Assembly: GCA_024509875.1 (NCBI GenBank)
Contig: JAMPIV010008066.1
Coordinates: forward strand, 1 to 64,000
From: Oreohelix idahoensis
Lineage: Eukaryota > Mollusca > Gastropoda > Stylommatophora > Oreohelicidae
DNA: 64,000 bases
Direction: 5' to 3'
The notes below the pieces were generated by a model. That model had not been told where the DNA came from. It was given only the letters and a program-made list of their open reading frames with translations, and ran no database searches. The translations under genes and the position numbers were made by a program. Within the stretch, counting starts at the first letter, position 1, and each line of letters begins with the position of its first letter. Of this stretch, positions 49,512 through 59,937 are shown one piece after another.

Positions 49512-50759
49512 CAGTGACCATATTGAGAAGTAAACTACTGAGACCAGACGTTCCTTGGGGTCTGTTACGACACACAAATACATCAACAGTACAACTCTAC
49601 AGTGATGTCAGCGTGACCTGTCCTGTCGAGAGTATGCAGTAACTAGGTCAGCGTTTGTTGACATTTGGTTCGTTGGACATTTGCCATACAACTGACAGTG
49701 TTACACAGCAAGCTTGGTTAAAACATAGAACATTACACATCAGGACTGGAGAATATTTGACAGTGTTTGCGAAAGGAAATGTTATTGAACTGAGAAGTCC
49801 TACTTAGATTGTTATCATTCACATCAACGATGGAGCTTCTATTTCTGTGTTGAATTTAAAATAATTAGACCAGAAGTATTTGTTTAATAAAGTACCACAG
49901 TATTGTACTATTAGGCAGTGTAACTGAGCCTTCATTCCAACACATTCTTTCTGCAACACTCTATTTACATCATACTGCCATACTATTTATGCATTTATGT
50001 ATTTATGTTTAAATATTTATATGTGATATTTGTTTGTATCCAGCGGGTTGTTGTTTTGGTTGGGCGGTGTCACACAACAGAGTATCCCACGTAATAGAGG
50101 GTCTGTTGTGTGCGTTTCTATAGGTGCAATTTTCTTAATTGAAAATTTGCTGCGACAGCTGTTGCTATTAGTGTTAGCTGTGAAGACTATACTCATTGTT
50201 GTTTTTGTAATATTCCTCTGTTCTTTAGTTTGTTTTGATTTGTTTGTAATTTGTTGGTCTACCATATTCTATCTTTCAGTTCTATTCTCAATTTATATTT
50301 ATATACTGTGGCGTTATTTGTATTTGTTATCATCTTGCGGTTTATCTTTTATTGTTTTTCCCATTTGATTTATTTCATTTCCGCAAATGTTTTCATGTTC
50401 TTCTGTATAACTGTTTTGTTTTGTGCCTGATCGACATACACTATTTTAAATATAGTTGATCATATAAATTGATGTACAAGAATCAACTGATAGTTAATTG
50501 CTATCGCTAAAGGTACACAGTTGATGATATAAAACACTATTTCTAGTGCACAGCACTTATATTATAAAGTGAACCAGCAACTTATAGCTGTTATTATATA
50601 AGGATTTATACAAGACCTTTGTAAGGCTTGTTTCCCACAGTGATTGGGATAGTTAAGTACTATTTTCCACAGGTTACAAAGTTATCATACAAGGTCTTTG
50701 ATTAAGACTAAGAAAGTGAATTTATTTACTTTTGCAAATTACTGATCTTATTAGACAAG
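49512..50759 (+). other. Element B leader
   Basis: 1.25 kb from LTR to gag ATG. It shares CTAGGTCAGC and TTGTTGACA blocks (about 49637-49665) with the leader of element C, and holds one copy of the ACAAGACCTTTGTAAGGCTTG unit (50610-50631) that C has amplified. An open frame at 50030-50368 is hydrophobic but absent from the other elements, so I do not call it a gene. Confidence 0.75.
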
Positions 50760-53700
50760 ATGTCTACATTAGATTATTTTATCACACAAGGCAGGGCTCT
50801 TGATAAGACTGGTCAGCAATTAGAAGAATGGGCAGTTGCTCAATATGACAAAGCATTAGCTGCAGAAGAGAGAAAACTTGCTGCTGCTGCTGAAGAAAGA
50901 AAAGCATTGATTGAAGAAAAGAAATTAGCAGCTGAGGAAAAAAAATTACAAAGAGAGGATGAACAAAAGAAATTGCAGATACAGACTGATGAAAAAAGAT
51001 TCCAGATGGAAATGGAAAAAGAGAAAAGAAAAGATGAGGCTGCTGCTGAAGAGAAAAAATTACAAGCTGCTGCAGAAGAGAGAAAATTACAAGCTGAAGC
51101 TCAAGAGAAAAAAGCAATAAGAGAACATGAACACCAAAAAGAACTTTTAGCATTTGAGTTAGAAAAGTTAAAGTTAACAAACATAAGTAATGGTAATCAA
51201 GCATCTGGTGGTAATGGTAAACCCTTTACTTACAAGGTCACGGTACCAGCGTTCAACCCTTCCAGTGATGACATAACATTCTGGCTAAATAGATTTGAAC
51301 GCTCGTGTCGAGCCCATAATGTGGACAAATCACAATATGCTAACCAGTTATCAGAAAATCTGAAAGGTGATTCTCTGACTAGTTTAAGTTTGGTTGAAGA
51401 GGCTGACAAAGATAACTATGATGTTATTAGGGCAGCCTTATTAAAGAAGTATCAGTTGTCTGAAGAGGGTTATCGGAAGTTGTTTAAGACAATGGTGCCT
51501 GAGGCAGGTGTAGAATTCTCAGAATTCATTGCAAGGACACGTCTTACATTTGATCGTTGGATTGAGCTATCCAAAACAGAAAAGACTTATGAAGCCCTTA
51601 TGGACTTGATACTCAGAGACAAGATTATGTCAAGTATAAATAAACCTTTCCTCGAATTCTTACATGAGCGTAAACCTAAGTCTCTAAAAGAAATGGAACA
51701 GTATTGTACCCAATACGTCACTGCACATCCGGACGTAGCTATTAGCAACAGTAAGGTTAAAGAAGGTGTGCCAGTTGCTTCTGCAACACCATACAACCCT
51801 AATCACTCTCACAAATTCCAAGGACCTCAAAATAAGTTTAATAAAAAAGGTAACTATTACAGTTATCAGAACCAAGGTAACCAATCATTTCAGGGTTCTT
51901 CTTCGAATACCTGGAGAAGAGCTGACAGCCCTCGATTCAGGGGTGGTCATAATTACAGGAACTTTCGCAAAGGAAGTCATTCTAGAAACTATCCAAGTTT
52001 TCCTTCATGGAGACAACAGGATCATAATTACCGAGATACTCATTATAATGAATATGATGATAGTAACCAAAGGAGCTATGATTCAAACCCGAGTAGGAGT
52101 TATAATAGTGGAAACAATGATAAGTACAGAGGCAATAATAACAGAGGTAGAGCACAATTCAAAAAACATAAAGCTCATTACCAGGCGAACTCTGCACAGC
52201 AAGAGTCCCACGAAGCCTATAAACAAAATAAAGATAATGATGACTCTAATAATATGGCATGTGCCGCTTTTGATTTTGGGAGAGCATCTCAGTGCCCCCA
52301 ATGCAAAACATTATTTGAGCCAACCACAGTGTCTACTTTAAGCTGTGGGCATCCTCTTCCCGCTCTTCCTGCGTCAATCGCGCATGATGGGAGAGGTTCT
52401 CTTGTCTTACACAAAGGTTTAGTAAATGACAATCCAGTCTCAGTACTTTTTGATTCTGGATGCACAACTATTGGGGTTAGGCAGTCACTCATAGATCCTT
52501 CTCATTCTACAGGCAAAGTAGTCAAATGCGTAACATTTGGCGGCACCATAGAGAAATACTCTACCGCTATCATTAGGATTGCTACTCCTTTCTTCACAGG
52601 AGATGTACACGCATGTCTTTTGCCGAATCCGATCGCTGATCTTATCATCGGTCGCATTCACGGAGTCAAAGAATGCACTCCGGAGCAAATTTCCGTTTGG
52701 GAAAATCAAAATATGCAATCTGCTAATGCAGTAGTCACTAGAGCTCAAGCTCTCAATATGCCTGAAACTTCATCTGTTGAAGATAATGAAGTGCATAACC
52801 AAGATGATCCCTTGGTAATTTCTCGTGACTCGTTTATAAAACAACAAGAAGAAGATCCGACTCTTAAGAAATTCTTCACTCTTGTAACGAAAGGTGATCC
52901 GAATAAAGATTCAAATTGTAAATCTTGGATTACAATGAAGAATGGCGTACTTGTACGTATGGTGCAAGACTCCACTAAGTCAAGTCATTCTCAGATTCTT
53001 GTACCCAAGAATTTGAGAGTTAAGATCTTACAACATTCACACGACTCTCAGTGTGCTGGTCACATGGGTTTTTCCCGTACAAAGTCAAGAGTTCTTGCGG
53101 CTTTCTTTTGGCCTTTTGTGAACAAGGACATACGGATCTATTGTCGATCCTGTAAAGTATGTCAAGAAGTCAAATCCAAAGGTCCTCGTCATGCTGCGCC
53201 TATTCAGGCTGCAGATATTCCTATTCGTCCATTCCAGAAAATGGCGATAGACATCATTGGTCCATTCAAGATCAAATCTGCTAGAGGACATCAGTTTATC
53301 TTAACGTGTGTAGACATGTGCACACGTTGGCCAGAGGCTATCCCTCTAAAGAGCATTACTACCGCTGACATTGCAGATGCTCTTTGGCTTATATTTTCTC
53401 GGCTGGGATTCCCCGGAGAAATATTATCAGATCATGGCACCCAACTGATATCGGATACCATGTCTCAAGTAATGTCTACTCTACAGATAGAGAGATCTTT
53501 GAGTAGCATCTATCATCCTATGTCCAATGGGATGGTCGAGCGACTAAATAGAACACTTAAGAACTTATTAGGGAAGATAACTGAGGATCATCCTCAAGAT
53601 TGGGATAGGGTTTTACCCGCGGCCCTCTTCGCGTACAGAGAGGTCCCCAATGAACATACAGGGTTTTCTCCCTTTGAACTTGTCTTTGGCGCGCGACCGC

Positions 53701-54638
53701 GCGGCCCAATGTCTTTGCTGCATGATCTTATAACAGCTGACAATATTGACGATGACACAAAATCTTCTTACGAGTATGTCATCGCGCTGAGACAGAAGAT
53801 TATAGAAGCATGCAAATTGGCAACGTCCTCTTCTGAATTTGCTAAGCAGAAGGCAAGACAATTTGCTAATAAGAAGAGAACTTTACGACAACTTTGTCCT
53901 GGTGACAAAGCATTTGTTTTGCTACCTTGTCGTGAAAATAGACTCCTTATTAGTTGGAAAGGTCCGTACGATATAATATCCAAAATTTCAGATGTTGACT
54001 ACATCGTCGATATTAACGGGAAGCATAAAACCTTCCACATCAATATGCTTACGGAGTTCCATGAACGTCCTGACTATCTACAGCCTATTTTCCAGGCAAC
54101 GGACGATTCTCATGTCAAACATGGTCATTACTCATCACTGTCTGTAATACAGGATGAGGAAACAAGTTTTTCGGATGTTAATCTTCCGCTTCCAATGATC
54201 CCACTTCATTCTAGTGAATCATGGAAAGACGTCACTGTTTCTCCTGATTTGTCTCTAGGAGAACGGCGACAAGTTTCGTCTATGTTACAAACATTTCAGG
54301 ATGTCCTCACTGACATCCCTGGGCAAACTCATGTCATTGAGCATGACATTGTTCTAACTGAACATACTCCAATTAGGGTTAGACCTTATCCTATCCCTAT
54401 ACATTTCCAAACACAGGTTGAAAAGGAGTTGGATGAAATGATAGATTTACAAATAATCGAACCATCCACTTCTGCATATTCTTCGCCGATGGTTATTGTT
54501 CGAAAAAAAGACAATAACATACGTCTTTGCGTTGACTATCGCAAATTGAATCAAGTTACGAAGTTCGATGCTGAACCTATGCCTTTACTAGAAGAGCTAC
54601 TTACTCGTCTTTCTAAATCGCATTTTTTTTTTCACTAA
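50760..54638 (+). CDS. Element B Gag-protease-integrase-RT polyprotein (N-terminal part)
   Basis: One frame of 1292 codons with no gag-pol frameshift. Residues 1-145: Glu/Lys/Ala coiled coil. About 165-340: SCAN-like capsid region (FWLNRFERSC, then FKTM, then LILRDKIM). About 345-500: Asn/Arg/Tyr-rich basic stretch. 512-531: CX2CX13CXH. 565: protease Asp in LFDSG, with IIGR near 629 as the second protease motif. About 755-800: HHCC zinc finger. About 830, 891 and 927: integrase Asp, Asp and Glu, with 35 residues between the last two. About 1055-1105: GPY module (WKGPYD, FHINML). From 1190: N-terminal RT (RVRPYPIP, LCVDYRKLN). Integrase before RT is the Gmr1-like order. The start is chosen because C begins with the same MSTLDYFIT. 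The frame breaks in a T10 run at 54623-54632. Confidence 0.93.
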   Translation: MSTLDYFITQGRALDKTGQQLEEWAVAQYDKALAAEERKLAAAAEERKALIEEKKLAAEEKKLQREDEQKKLQIQTDEKRFQMEMEKEKRKDEAAAEEKKLQAAAEERKLQAEAQEKKAIREHEHQKELLAFELEKLKLTNISNGNQASGGNGKPFTYKVTVPAFNPSSDDITFWLNRFERSCRAHNVDKSQYANQLSENLKGDSLTSLSLVEEADKDNYDVIRAALLKKYQLSEEGYRKLFKTMVPEAGVEFSEFIARTRLTFDRWIELSKTEKTYEALMDLILRDKIMSSINKPFLEFLHERKPKSLKEMEQYCTQYVTAHPDVAISNSKVKEGVPVASATPYNPNHSHKFQGPQNKFNKKGNYYSYQNQGNQSFQGSSSNTWRRADSPRFRGGHNYRNFRKGSHSRNYPSFPSWRQQDHNYRDTHYNEYDDSNQRSYDSNPSRSYNSGNNDKYRGNNNRGRAQFKKHKAHYQANSAQQESHEAYKQNKDNDDSNNMACAAFDFGRASQCPQCKTLFEPTTVSTLSCGHPLPALPASIAHDGRGSLVLHKGLVNDNPVSVLFDSGCTTIGVRQSLIDPSHSTGKVVKCVTFGGTIEKYSTAIIRIATPFFTGDVHACLLPNPIADLIIGRIHGVKECTPEQISVWENQNMQSANAVVTRAQALNMPETSSVEDNEVHNQDDPLVISRDSFIKQQEEDPTLKKFFTLVTKGDPNKDSNCKSWITMKNGVLVRMVQDSTKSSHSQILVPKNLRVKILQHSHDSQCAGHMGFSRTKSRVLAAFFWPFVNKDIRIYCRSCKVCQEVKSKGPRHAAPIQAADIPIRPFQKMAIDIIGPFKIKSARGHQFILTCVDMCTRWPEAIPLKSITTADIADALWLIFSRLGFPGEILSDHGTQLISDTMSQVMSTLQIERSLSSIYHPMSNGMVERLNRTLKNLLGKITEDHPQDWDRVLPAALFAYREVPNEHTGFSPFELVFGARPRGPMSLLHDLITADNIDDDTKSSYEYVIALRQKIIEACKLATSSSEFAKQKARQFANKKRTLRQLCPGDKAFVLLPCRENRLLISWKGPYDIISKISDVDYIVDINGKHKTFHINMLTEFHERPDYLQPIFQATDDSHVKHGHYSSLSVIQDEETSFSDVNLPLPMIPLHSSESWKDVTVSPDLSLGERRQVSSMLQTFQDVLTDIPGQTHVIEHDIVLTEHTPIRVRPYPIPIHFQTQVEKELDEMIDLQIIEPSTSAYSSPMVIVRKKDNNIRLCVDYRKLNQVTKFDAEPMPLLEELLTRLSKSHFFFH

Positions 54639-55308
54639 ACTTGATTTGTCTAAAGGATATTGGCAAGTTCCATTATCCGAACGCGCCAAACCTCTTACCG
54701 CTTTCTCTACTCCCAGAGGCCTTTTCCAATGGAATTTTATGCCTTTCGGCCTTATGAACGCACCAGCTACATTTGTACGCATGATGCGTCGAATCCTATC
54801 GTATCGGTCAGATGTCATTGCTTATCTAGACGACATCTGTCTTTTCAGCGATACTTGGGAAGATCACTATTCAGGGTTAGTTGAATTATTATCAACTCTG
54901 CGTGAGTATAACCTGACAGCAAAACCATCCAAAGCTTGTATTGGCTTTAGCGAAATTGCTTTCTTAGGCCATCGAGTAGGTCACGGTTTCTTGAAGACAG
55001 AAGACCATAATATCACTAAGATACTTAACATCTCTATCCCTAGGACTAAAAAGCAAGTGCGAAGTCTTTTAGGTCTCATACAATTTTATGGACGTTTCAT
55101 TTCGAATCTGTCCTCTATCATGGCACCTCTCTCTACACTATTAAAGAAAGGGTCGCCTAACATGGTTCACTGGTCTCATGAATGCCAATCTTCACTAGAG
55201 AAGATCAAAACTATGTTTTCATCACCACCTATTTTAGTGTTACCACAACAGATAAGACATTTGTTCTTCGTAGTGACGCTTCATCCACTGGGATTGGAGC
55301 GGCACTAA
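54639..55308 (+). pseudogene. Element B reverse transcriptase, catalytic part (frame 2)
   Basis: Continues RT directly after the T10 frameshift: LDLSKGYWQV (first catalytic Asp), FMPFGLMNAPATF, and IAYLDDICLFS (the YxDD box as YLDD, near 54820-54845), then FLGHRV and LLGLIQFYGRF of the thumb/connection. This is the ordinary Ty3/Gypsy RT. A second frameshift at about 55239-55255 shifts into the RNase H frame. With near-identical LTRs, two single-base breaks could be recent mutations or homopolymer errors in the assembly. Confidence 0.9.
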
Positions 55309-55637
55309 TGCAAGAGTACTCTGGAACTCTGCATCCTGTAATGTATATATCCAGAAAACTTAATGCTGCAGAAAGGAATTACTCGGTTTTAGACCGTGAA
55401 TTATTGGCAATGGTTTGGTCAATTCTCAAACTCCAAAGATTCCTTCTGGGCGCGCATTTCGTGGTGGAAACTGACCAAAAAGCTCTTACGGCTATCCAAA
55501 GTAAGAACTTGAAGAGCTCGAGATCAACTCGATACGCAATCGCTCTTCAACCTTTTCATTTTTCGGTACGAGCTATCCGTGGTTCAGAAAATGTGATGGC
55601 GGACATTCTGTCCAGATGCCCACATGATGCCACTTAA
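55240..55637 (+). pseudogene. Element B RNase H (frame 3)
   Basis: RNase H acidic residues are visible in order: LRSDASSTGIGAAL (first Asp), LDRELLAMVW (Glu), VETDQKAL (Asp) and VMADILSRC (final Asp). It degrades the RNA strand during reverse transcription. It ends at TAA 55635-55637 with no integrase after it, confirming that integrase lies upstream only. No env-like frame follows. Confidence 0.92.
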
Positions 55638-56082
55638 CTGTTAAATATTGGATCTTTTTAATATGTGTAACTTTACAACAGTTATATTTTGTTTCTTTAC
55701 TAAGATACACATTTGTAATTTAATAATAGAATGATGGTATCGCTACTTAGCGGTTATTGATGGTTATTCACCGCTGTTCTTTGATGATTGTTTCTTCATA
55801 AATCATAAATTTAAGATTATAGTGTGAATTTTTGGTATGCATTGTATAATTACCAGAATTGTATTATACGTACATCACACCTTCCTGGAAACATTTATTC
55901 GTAGAGAAACAATTTCTCTCAGATTTTGAGATATATTCTCACCGGTCATATTAGGAATTATAGTTATTCCTGATATTTTCATCTGCGCAGTATTCTTGCG
56001 TTGTGAGCCTATTCTACGTTGCTCCTAGATGTATTTAAAAAAAAAAAATTTTATTTTTTTTTCCCGGGAGGTGTGGTAAGAC
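55638..56082 (+). other. Element B 3' UTR and polypurine-like tract
   Basis: Non-coding, ending in A/T runs and then CCCGGGAGGTGTGGTAAGAC just before the 3' LTR. GGGAGGTGTGGTAAGA is the likely plus-strand primer. Confidence 0.7.
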
Positions 56083-57685
56083 TGTAAAGTGCAATTTTTA
56101 CTATCTTGCAATATAATACATTTATATACTTATTATGTTCGCAAATATTTTGTAAACAAAGTATTTCCTTTTTTAAGTGCTTAAGGAGAAGTCATTTTTG
56201 AGTTACTTCCCTTGAAAAGAGTTCCGTCATCTTCGATCGGATTCCGCGGACGAATTTAGGCCTACTGCGATTTATTCTTTGCCTGGGTAGGAATAGATTG
56301 TTCTTGCTTCAGTATATCTATGGCCTGAATTTATACGTAGTGTTTGTATGAGTAGGACGAGTCTGTCTTATATATGGATATCTTTACATTTCTAAGTCGA
56401 ACTATGTTGGTTGTCGCTAGAAAAGGTCAAAGGCTATGCAGCGGAAGTATCGCTAGCAGGGGGTGTGATTCATGGCTGTCATCCTGTCGGGATGTCGAAT
56501 TTTGTTGTAGCCGGCTTATCGCCGAAAAGTGATCTATAAGTAAATGGGGAAAAGTGATAGTCATTTAGACATGTTGTATGTACTTTACCCCAGTGTTTAT
56601 TCTCTTTTGCCAAGGAATGGCAAAGTTATATTTCGCATAGAAAGGTAAAACCACAATTTATTATGAACTTGGGCTTCGCCATCGTTGTCGATAAGCAGAT
56701 GCACAGTGGTACTTTTGAAAAGAATATTTATTCAAAGGAAGATGACATTCCTATGTATCAGCACTAGATTATATGATATTATTCAATTACCTCTATGATA
56801 GAAGCTATGAAGAAATGAGGACATTTAACGAATGACCAATTTTGGTCTGTATCCAATAGTGAGTGAAGCTCACGAGAGAATCACAGCCATGTTGAAATTC
56901 ATATACTTTGTATTTATCGAGTGAGAAAAAGGGATGCCTGTACTATCGCTCGATGAACCAAGAGATCACTGCTACATGTGAGAATCCATGTCTGGGATTC
57001 CTATATCTTTATGAAAAATATATATATATTGAACTTTACGTGAAGGGATATTCGCTAGACGAGGTTAAGTCTAGGAGCCTTCCTATATATTGGTTATGGA
57101 CTGACGTGCCCAGTCAGTAAAGCCAGATGATTTACATGATGGAACTCTGAATGCTTATTTACGAATGCTCCATTATGATATTTGCCAAGCATGAATGCTA
57201 ACTTAAGATGATATTCCTGTGATCAACATTATGCTGTCTATGTCGACATTTGTTCCTGTAACCATACACGTACTGTCCAAGTGTGCGTCTCATTAAATGT
57301 TATAAAAAGACCACCGTAGTTCCAGTACTTCTTGAATTCGAACAGTATGAGTATGAGTGATGTACTACCAATCTGTCAACTCTATCGAATCATTCTACCA
57401 TTCGCGTACTGACATTCAGATACACACTCATTGTCTACACTCACATTCTTGTCGGAGCCTCATCACGTTCCAGGACAAGATGACCTGTATGACCAAAACT
57501 GTGCTGGGTTTAATGAGTTGACAATCGTTACACTTTACTACACCAGTCCCAACATCTACATTTATCAACTGGTGGACATTCACGTCATTTAACAAATAAA
57601 ACGTGATTTAACAACTAGTAGCCAGTATGAGTTAACAACTACAGAGTTTAACAACTGGTGTGCCAGCTTCCTGGGTCAACCTGCA
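56083..57685 (+). repeat. Element B 3' LTR
   Basis: Constant offset of 8174 bp from the 5' LTR with no indels, and identical in all stretches compared. Confidence 0.95.
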
Positions 57686-58433
57686 CGTTTGAACATTTTT
57701 GCCTAAAAGAATTCATCAGGATCAAGACTACGGATGGATCATCATATCCTATACTAATTAATTAGTTAACTTAACTTCTTAATTGAATTATTATCAATAA
57801 AATGAAATGTGAGAAAAAAAATGAAATGAAAGAACAAAAAAAAGAGAACGAAATATAAAAAGAAGAAATTATGAAAAGAGAAAATAAATCTCACACAAGT
57901 ATTAGATTAATATTTTTTTTTTTTTTAAATGTACCTATACATTATTTAGTTAGTTAAATTAGATAGTTATTATTCACTAACACTTAACACACACAATTAA
58001 GTTAAACTTATATTCGAATTTCTTTCTATTTCTTCTCACTTATTTTGTTTTTTTCTTCTCTCATAACATCGCGTTACATTAGAACCTTAATAATTTAACT
58101 CTTAGTTTAATTAATTAATTTAATGTTAATTAGTCAAATTAATTCCTATATGACATACTAATACGACAGACCTTACTTTAATTTAATTCTATCATTCACT
58201 ATTAACATTGGACATTTATTTAGTTGATATAATAATATGTATAATATTGATATATAATATGATTAATGTTAGATGACTATGACAAATAGTTAGTTGACAT
58301 GACCGCGACACGGTTCTACTCAGAACATCGTCGGCCATATGTCACAATTGTGTTAAATTTTTTGAAAAATTGTTAAGTTGGATAGATCTTGAAAAAAAAT
58401 CTATCGATTTTTTTTCCCCGGTGTACAGGGAAT
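57686..58433 (+). other. Element A 3' internal sequence right of B
   Basis: AT-rich, A-run-rich, no coding similarity. It ends in T8 followed by CCCCGGTGTACAGGGAAT before the LTR, in the same position as B's CCCGGGAGGTG tract. It probably is A's 3' UTR and primer tract. Confidence 0.65.
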
Positions 58434-59252
58434 TGTTACGGTATATGATATTAACGCCGTCTGCTAAAGGTTATCAGACGTGCAATTGTAAAGGTTAAGG
58501 CATTTAATATATTGCGATAGATGTTTCAATTATTGAACGCTCCATACACGATCGATTATGACGTGTATAGCGTTGTTTGGGTCACAGTCGGTAACTAAGA
58601 AACGCTACCCTTTGTTACTTGACCGCCAAGCTGAATAGCTGCGTTTTTCTAACCTTCCAATTCAATGGCATGATATAGCCATTTATATATGCATTTTTTT
58701 GATGGACCAGGGTCAGTCCTAGAACTCTATATGAGAGGAAAATTTATGGAGGTTAGTATTTAACTAGAATTCTCAGAAGGAGAAGAATAATCGTCAAATT
58801 TATATGAAATATTCAGACTCGCAGTCTCACTGTCGGCAGGTAGCCATTCTATCTGCGCGTGCATATAGCTGTGATGTTCTGACGACAATACTGCATTGTA
58901 TCCTTAAACGGACATTGACACGTAAACCAGCAGTCTACGTTATTGATTAATGTATGCATGACTTATATGGACTTATGTTCTACTCCTATTTGAAATGATC
59001 ATCCTGTGTGTACAACTGTGAATTAAATGTATGGACTCAATGAAATGACTTATCAAATCAATCGTATTCCAAGGTTCAAGTATTGTTCGGAATCTTCCAT
59101 CCCCGCATTCGCTTAATCTTCCATCGAAGGCACGATGCACTATCACTGAATAAAAAAAACTAACATATCAAAGAAAAAACAATGGCCATAAATTTATAAT
59201 TGTTTTATTCATATCACATGGAACGTTGTTCAGAGCAAACCACCTTGCAACA
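58434..59252 (+). repeat. Element A 3' LTR
   Basis: 819 bp matching 42158-42977, followed by the TATGT duplication. Confidence 0.93.
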
Positions 59253-59257
59253 TATGT

Positions 59258-59691
59258 GTATATGTATTTTCCTTGATGTACTTTCTTTGATGTTGTGAGC
59301 CGATTTTTCCTGATATTAAAATCGCTCTTGAACTTAATAATCGTGTTTGGTCAGCTCGTTCTAGATAATATATATATCATTGTTATAGTTTTCCCACGTC
59401 TGTGTGTTTACCGGTCGTCACGTGTATGTGCGTGCCTGTGAGTGATAGAAATATACGTAATCTGTATATTGGTGTAGTCTGTCTGACGCTGTAACAACTG
59501 TTGTAGAAGATAGGTGAGAGAGAGAAGAATTCTTTTCGCTTTCAGAGACAGCCACTATATCAAAATCTATCATCTCACGTGTGTGGATATTCTATTACCT
59601 TTCACTAACTCTCACTGAGTCTATCACCTATTCAAACCTATTCAGAAGGGACCAAACCTAGTCTTAATTCTCCTATCGAAAATCTACGACA
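59258..59691 (+). repeat. Element D 5' LTR, right part
   Basis: Resumes D's LTR after A. The end is placed at TACGACA (59685-59691) because the LTR starts TGTCACG, giving TGTC…GACA ends, and a TGG follows two bases later. The end could instead lie at one of the later TACGACA copies. Confidence 0.6.
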
Positions 59692-59937
59692 AATGGGTTC
59701 TCGTCCGACGGATTTTTGAACTTTGAATAGGAAGACGAGTACGACAAATGGTCGCTCGTTACCGGGAATTGAACCCAAAATCCTAAGGCGATACGACAAA
59801 TGGGTTCTCGTCCGTAGGATTTTTGAACTTAGAATAGGAAGACGAGTACGACAAATGGTCGCTCGTTACCGGGAATTGAACCCAAAATCCTAAGGCGATA
59901 CGACAAATGTGGACTCGTCTATCTGGATTTTGAACTT
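59685..59937 (+). repeat. Tandem LTR-end/primer-site modules in element D
   Basis: A 107-bp unit starts at 59685, 59792 and (partial) 59899. Within it TACGACAAATG occurs twice, giving five modules in all. Modules 1 and 3 continue TGGGTTCTCGTCCG, modules 2 and 4 TGGTCGCTCGTTACCGGG then AATTGAACCC, and module 5 TGTGGACTCGTC. The first type is close to the tRNA-Pro primer site of some retroviruses (TGGGGGCTCGTCCGGGAT). The AATTGAACCC of the second type looks like a complement of a tRNA T-arm. Confidence 0.75.

Larger units (their letters stand above)
47909..57685 (+). mobile_element. Element B: most complete Gmr1-like LTR retrotransposon
   Basis: LTRs at 47909-49511 and 56083-57685 are the same length (1603 bp) and show no differences in the parts I compared. 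The internal region has a leader, a long gag-protease-integrase-RT frame (50760-54638), the rest of RT and RNase H in two further frames (to 55637), a 3' UTR and a G/A-rich tract before the 3' LTR. It lies inside element A. Left flank GTAAC and right flank CGTTT do not form a target duplication. Near-identical LTRs indicate a recent insertion or recent gene conversion. Confidence 0.93.
42158..59252 (+). mobile_element. Element A: Gmr1-like LTR element, itself interrupted by B
   Basis: 820-bp LTRs at 42158-42977 and 58434-59252, both TGTTACGG…TTGCAACA, with TATGT on each side (42153-42157 and 59253-59257). The internal region has a primer-binding site, a long leader, gag-protease-integrase (44541-47908), then element B, then 748 bp of AT-rich 3' sequence before the 3' LTR. 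RT and RNase H are missing, apparently lost where B now lies. Confidence 0.9.

Noticed and set aside
50030..50368. Hydrophobic 112-aa open frame in element B leader, considered as an extra gene
   Set aside because: Not found in A or C leaders. Composition is explained by T-rich sequence.
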